A program made the translations under genes and the position numbers. A stretch of DNA of 64,000 nt. Origin: Ascaris suum (lineage: Eukaryota; Nematoda; Chromadorea; Rhabditida; Ascarididae). Shown here one piece after another: positions 61,613 to 64,000 of the stretch; within the stretch, counting starts at the first letter, position 1; every line of letters starts with the position of its first letter. Under the pieces are notes generated by a model. It was given only the letters and a program-made list of their open reading frames with translations. It did not search any database and was not told where the DNA came from. The stretch covers positions 13,283,358 through 13,347,357 of the forward strand of contig CM024171.1 in NCBI GenBank assembly GCA_013433145.1. Reading direction: 5' to 3'.

Positions 61613-62092
61613 AAAACGTCGATACAGAGGTGACCTCTCTCTAATTTTATAATTCTGCAACAATTGCTGCCACAGATAGTATTCACTAGAGAACAATGAA
61701 AATATTAGGCGGCATTTTCGACGGATGCCACGCATAAGAATATTCGATTACATTGACTAGAATTAAAACGGTGAGGCCTTCTCTGAAATCTCTGCAAGCA
61801 TACACTGAACTTTCAACACTCTTTTTCATGAAGAAAATGGATTCATTCTATTTCCTAGAAGTTTTTGGGAAGTTCTTTGAAAACAGAAGGAAAAGGGGAA
61901 CAGGAATCGAGCAATTACGGTGTCAGCCGGGAAAGTGGCATCTCTAACGGGAAGGTAGGAATAATGGGAGCATTTACTACGTAGTAGAAGTACTCTTATG
62001 TCAAACAATCGAACGGAAAATTTCAGAATTCTATCAGCCATACTGCCGAGGATATAGGCGAAATCAGAAGGACACATAAATGATGAACTGTT

Positions 62093-62374
62093 AAACAATT
62101 GCTCTCGGAGTCGGAGCTCATCAGCTCATCTTTGATGCGACGCGAAATCTGCGAAATCGACAATGCAATTTCAGCAAGTGTGGTGATTAGAAAACCAAGT
62201 GGACCGTTCATGCTCTCGCGGTGTACTCTTTTTCATTCGCCGACAAGAGAGGTTTTTTTTCGATATTTCAGGTATTTCTTCGAGCTTCGAACGCTTTTCC
62301 CTTCTCATCTCTGTGGAGTATTCTGCGAATGTGACTGAGGTGGTGGAACAGCGAAGCTGCGATGTGCTTTTCAA
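62093..62374 (-). CDS. Coding-like minus-strand segment(s)
   Basis: One frame (about 62374-62190) is highly charged (EYSTEMRREKRSKLEEIPEI, then SKKNLSCRRMKKSTPREHE). A second, after a gatttcgcag acceptor at 62148, reads ISRRIKDELMSSDSESNCL to an ACA|GTTCAT donor near 62089. The composition suggests disordered N-terminal parts of a regulatory protein, possibly of the Nanos gene. The plus strand is open in the same place, so the strand is not certain. Confidence 0.3.
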
Positions 62375-62813
62375 TAATCCACCTGCGTTAAAATTCCACT
62401 CTCAATGTCACCCAATTCCACGCAATAGAAAACTCGTAGGTGTTTCAAAACTTTTGAAAGCATCCTTTCATCTCTTTCATCATATATGTGTCGTGTGAGA
62501 GAGACGCGTAGCGAGAGTGTCAGAGAAAGAGAGACTGGCGTCGCGCCAACTGTGTTCCCTCGTCACGCATCCTTATTCATATTGAACCGAATTTCCATGA
62601 TCGAAATTGAATTAATTGGAACTAAAGTTAGAGTAATATGTAAAAGAAAGTGTAATACTGCTAGTATTATTACACCGACAATCGCTATCAGTTGCTCATA
62701 GCAAAGGGACGCGCACTTGGTACTAGTGGGTACCACCCAATAAAATTACCAACGACCAGCACCGTTAACTAGTAATAGCAGTAACAACATTAAACAAACT
62801 CTTTCTACTACTG

Positions 62814-63044
62814 TTGACCACTAATATCAGCATCACTTACCACTGCCAATTAGAGATAGCAGCAATGCCGGTAACCACTACCAATAACTCTAACAATATA
62901 AGTTGGGGTAGCAGGAGCAACACCGTTAATGCGGATTTTGATAATAGGGCTACTATTATGCTGGCTGAGTACCAAATTAATCGTGCGCCCGAATCTGTGT
63001 TACGCAATGAGAACTGGATCCCCGACTATGAAATTAGGCCGTAA
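62814..63044 (+). other. Asn/Thr-rich plus-strand frame with imperfect short repeats
   Basis: The frame begins in an irregular run of trinucleotide-like words (agcagtaacaac, accactaccaataac) and ends with non-repetitive sequence (ESVLRNENWIPDYEIRP). The repeat part may be a microsatellite relic; the end looks protein-like. No splice partner was found. Confidence 0.25.
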
Positions 63045-63822
63045 GCATGAAAGTTTTAATCTTCCACGTCCCACATGCAGACCTGCGGCCAATGGCCAGT
63101 GCATATCGAACGGTATGTAAAAATGCCCACTTCACCTCTGATCTGGCAAAATTGCTCCTAGTTATGCGAGAGGAATTTCGCGTCTAGGACTCCTCCGGAA
63201 GCTTCATAAGCCACCACATGGCGAAATCACCAAACGTGTTAGGATCCTCGAACACGCCCGACGTTCGCATGCGGTGGTTATTCAATCATTCACTGTCATC
63301 GCACAAAACGGTTCTTAAAATACCCATCAAACCTAGGCAAGTGTGGCTTCTTCAAGCAAGCCGAAATTCTCCAAATGTAGTGGATCTTGGGTCTCCGAAG
63401 GCTAGCTATATTTTCGCATTATAAGAATGCTCAAGACATCCAGTGCTGTCAGTGGGGCTCCAATATGAGCAGATCAAGTTCGCCTGGTTAAACAAATGTC
63501 AGAGAACAACTTCGGAATCGTTGACTGAGAATATATCCACTTTACTGAGCCTGATCTGGATTCAAACAGTGGAGTAGTTTACGCCTAGCCTCCTCCAGTT
63601 AGAACCTTTTGATCTTCCGTCAAAATACACAGCCGATGGACCCTCCGAATGTCTTGGAACGTATACCAAATCCTTTGCGATATATATGGCACTCCTACAT
63701 GCCTTACTCCTAAATGAATGTCATGATCAAGTGAATGAGCGAAATGAAGGTGATGTTCTGGGTAGGACTTACGACAAACTCCGTACTTCCAGGCCTCTAT
63801 AATGAGCCAACGTAGACATTAC

Positions 63823-64000
63823 CTGAGTTTGAGGAGCAGCAAGTCGAATGGAACGAGAAACTGGCTGCAGCGGCGTGCATGAAGTTCCTAGACCCGACTT
63901 GTCCAGCTTATGTGCAATCTTCCCTGCTTCAGCGCGGATATGGGACAACGGGATAATTCCTGGTCCCAATTGAGTCGGCACATGACTTGCTGAAGGAACC
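63823..64000 (-). CDS. Partial exon cut by the window edge
   Basis: The frame enters from beyond the right end and stays open to a CAG|GTAATG donor (VPSASHVPTQLGPGIIPLSH, IRAEAGKIAHKLDKSGLGTS, then Pro/Ser-rich to APQTQ). It leaves in phase 0. Good donor and composition indicate a real exon of a gene that continues outside the window, possibly the same gene as the Nanos exons. Family not recognised. Confidence 0.5.

Overview
This window looks like animal nuclear DNA, most probably from a nematode. It has AT-rich non-coding DNA, genes split into small exons by introns of hundreds of bases with T-rich 3' splice sites (TTTCAG/TTGCAG) and GTAAGT-type donors, several in-frame exons whose start codon lies just after a strong acceptor (as in spliced-leader trans-splicing), a compact SH2-tyrosine kinase of the Fer-like type that nematodes have expanded, long (AT)n tracts and many poly-C/poly-G runs. 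The order or species cannot be fixed from sequence reading alone. Every gene model here was built by hand from splice signals, reading-frame phase and domain motifs. None was checked by alignment. Layout. 1-2270: no supported gene. 2273-3412 and 4744-4985: GACA/TCTG-type satellite that switches strand. About 3866-4130: diverged tandem duplication. 5589-6338 (-): two-exon gene for an Asn/Ser/Trp-rich protein with a heptad-like Leu/Asn segment and a TATA box. 8578-13756 (+): five- or six-exon gene for a small protein with two LIM domains. 16590-25467 (-): eleven-exon SH2-tyrosine kinase with a long basic Ser/Thr-rich tail, containing a 130-bp inverted repeat pair that flanks three catalytic-domain exons. 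26075-26554 (+): possible small charged-protein gene. 26997-36458 (-): scattered single exons with good splice sites but no family assignment. 40292-48299 (-): membrane protein, probably a seven-helix receptor, with a long Ser/Thr-rich tail. 48885-58342 (-): many exon-like segments of unidentified genes, one stretch of which appears frameshifted. 59752-61150 (-): C-terminal half of a Nanos-family gene, recognised by its second CCHC finger. 61490-64000 (-): possible upstream Nanos exons, other coding-like segments, and an exon cut by the window edge. Interpretation. The recognisable genes are a signalling kinase, a LIM adaptor, a germline-type translational repressor (Nanos) and a probable receptor. 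Nothing in the arrangement suggests an operon or a shared pathway. It reads as ordinary gene-containing chromosome with abundant simple repeats. The least ordinary items are the Asn/Ser/Trp-rich protein, the divergent Nanos finger with a shortened first loop, the inverted repeats inside the kinase gene, and the strand-switching tetranucleotide satellite.
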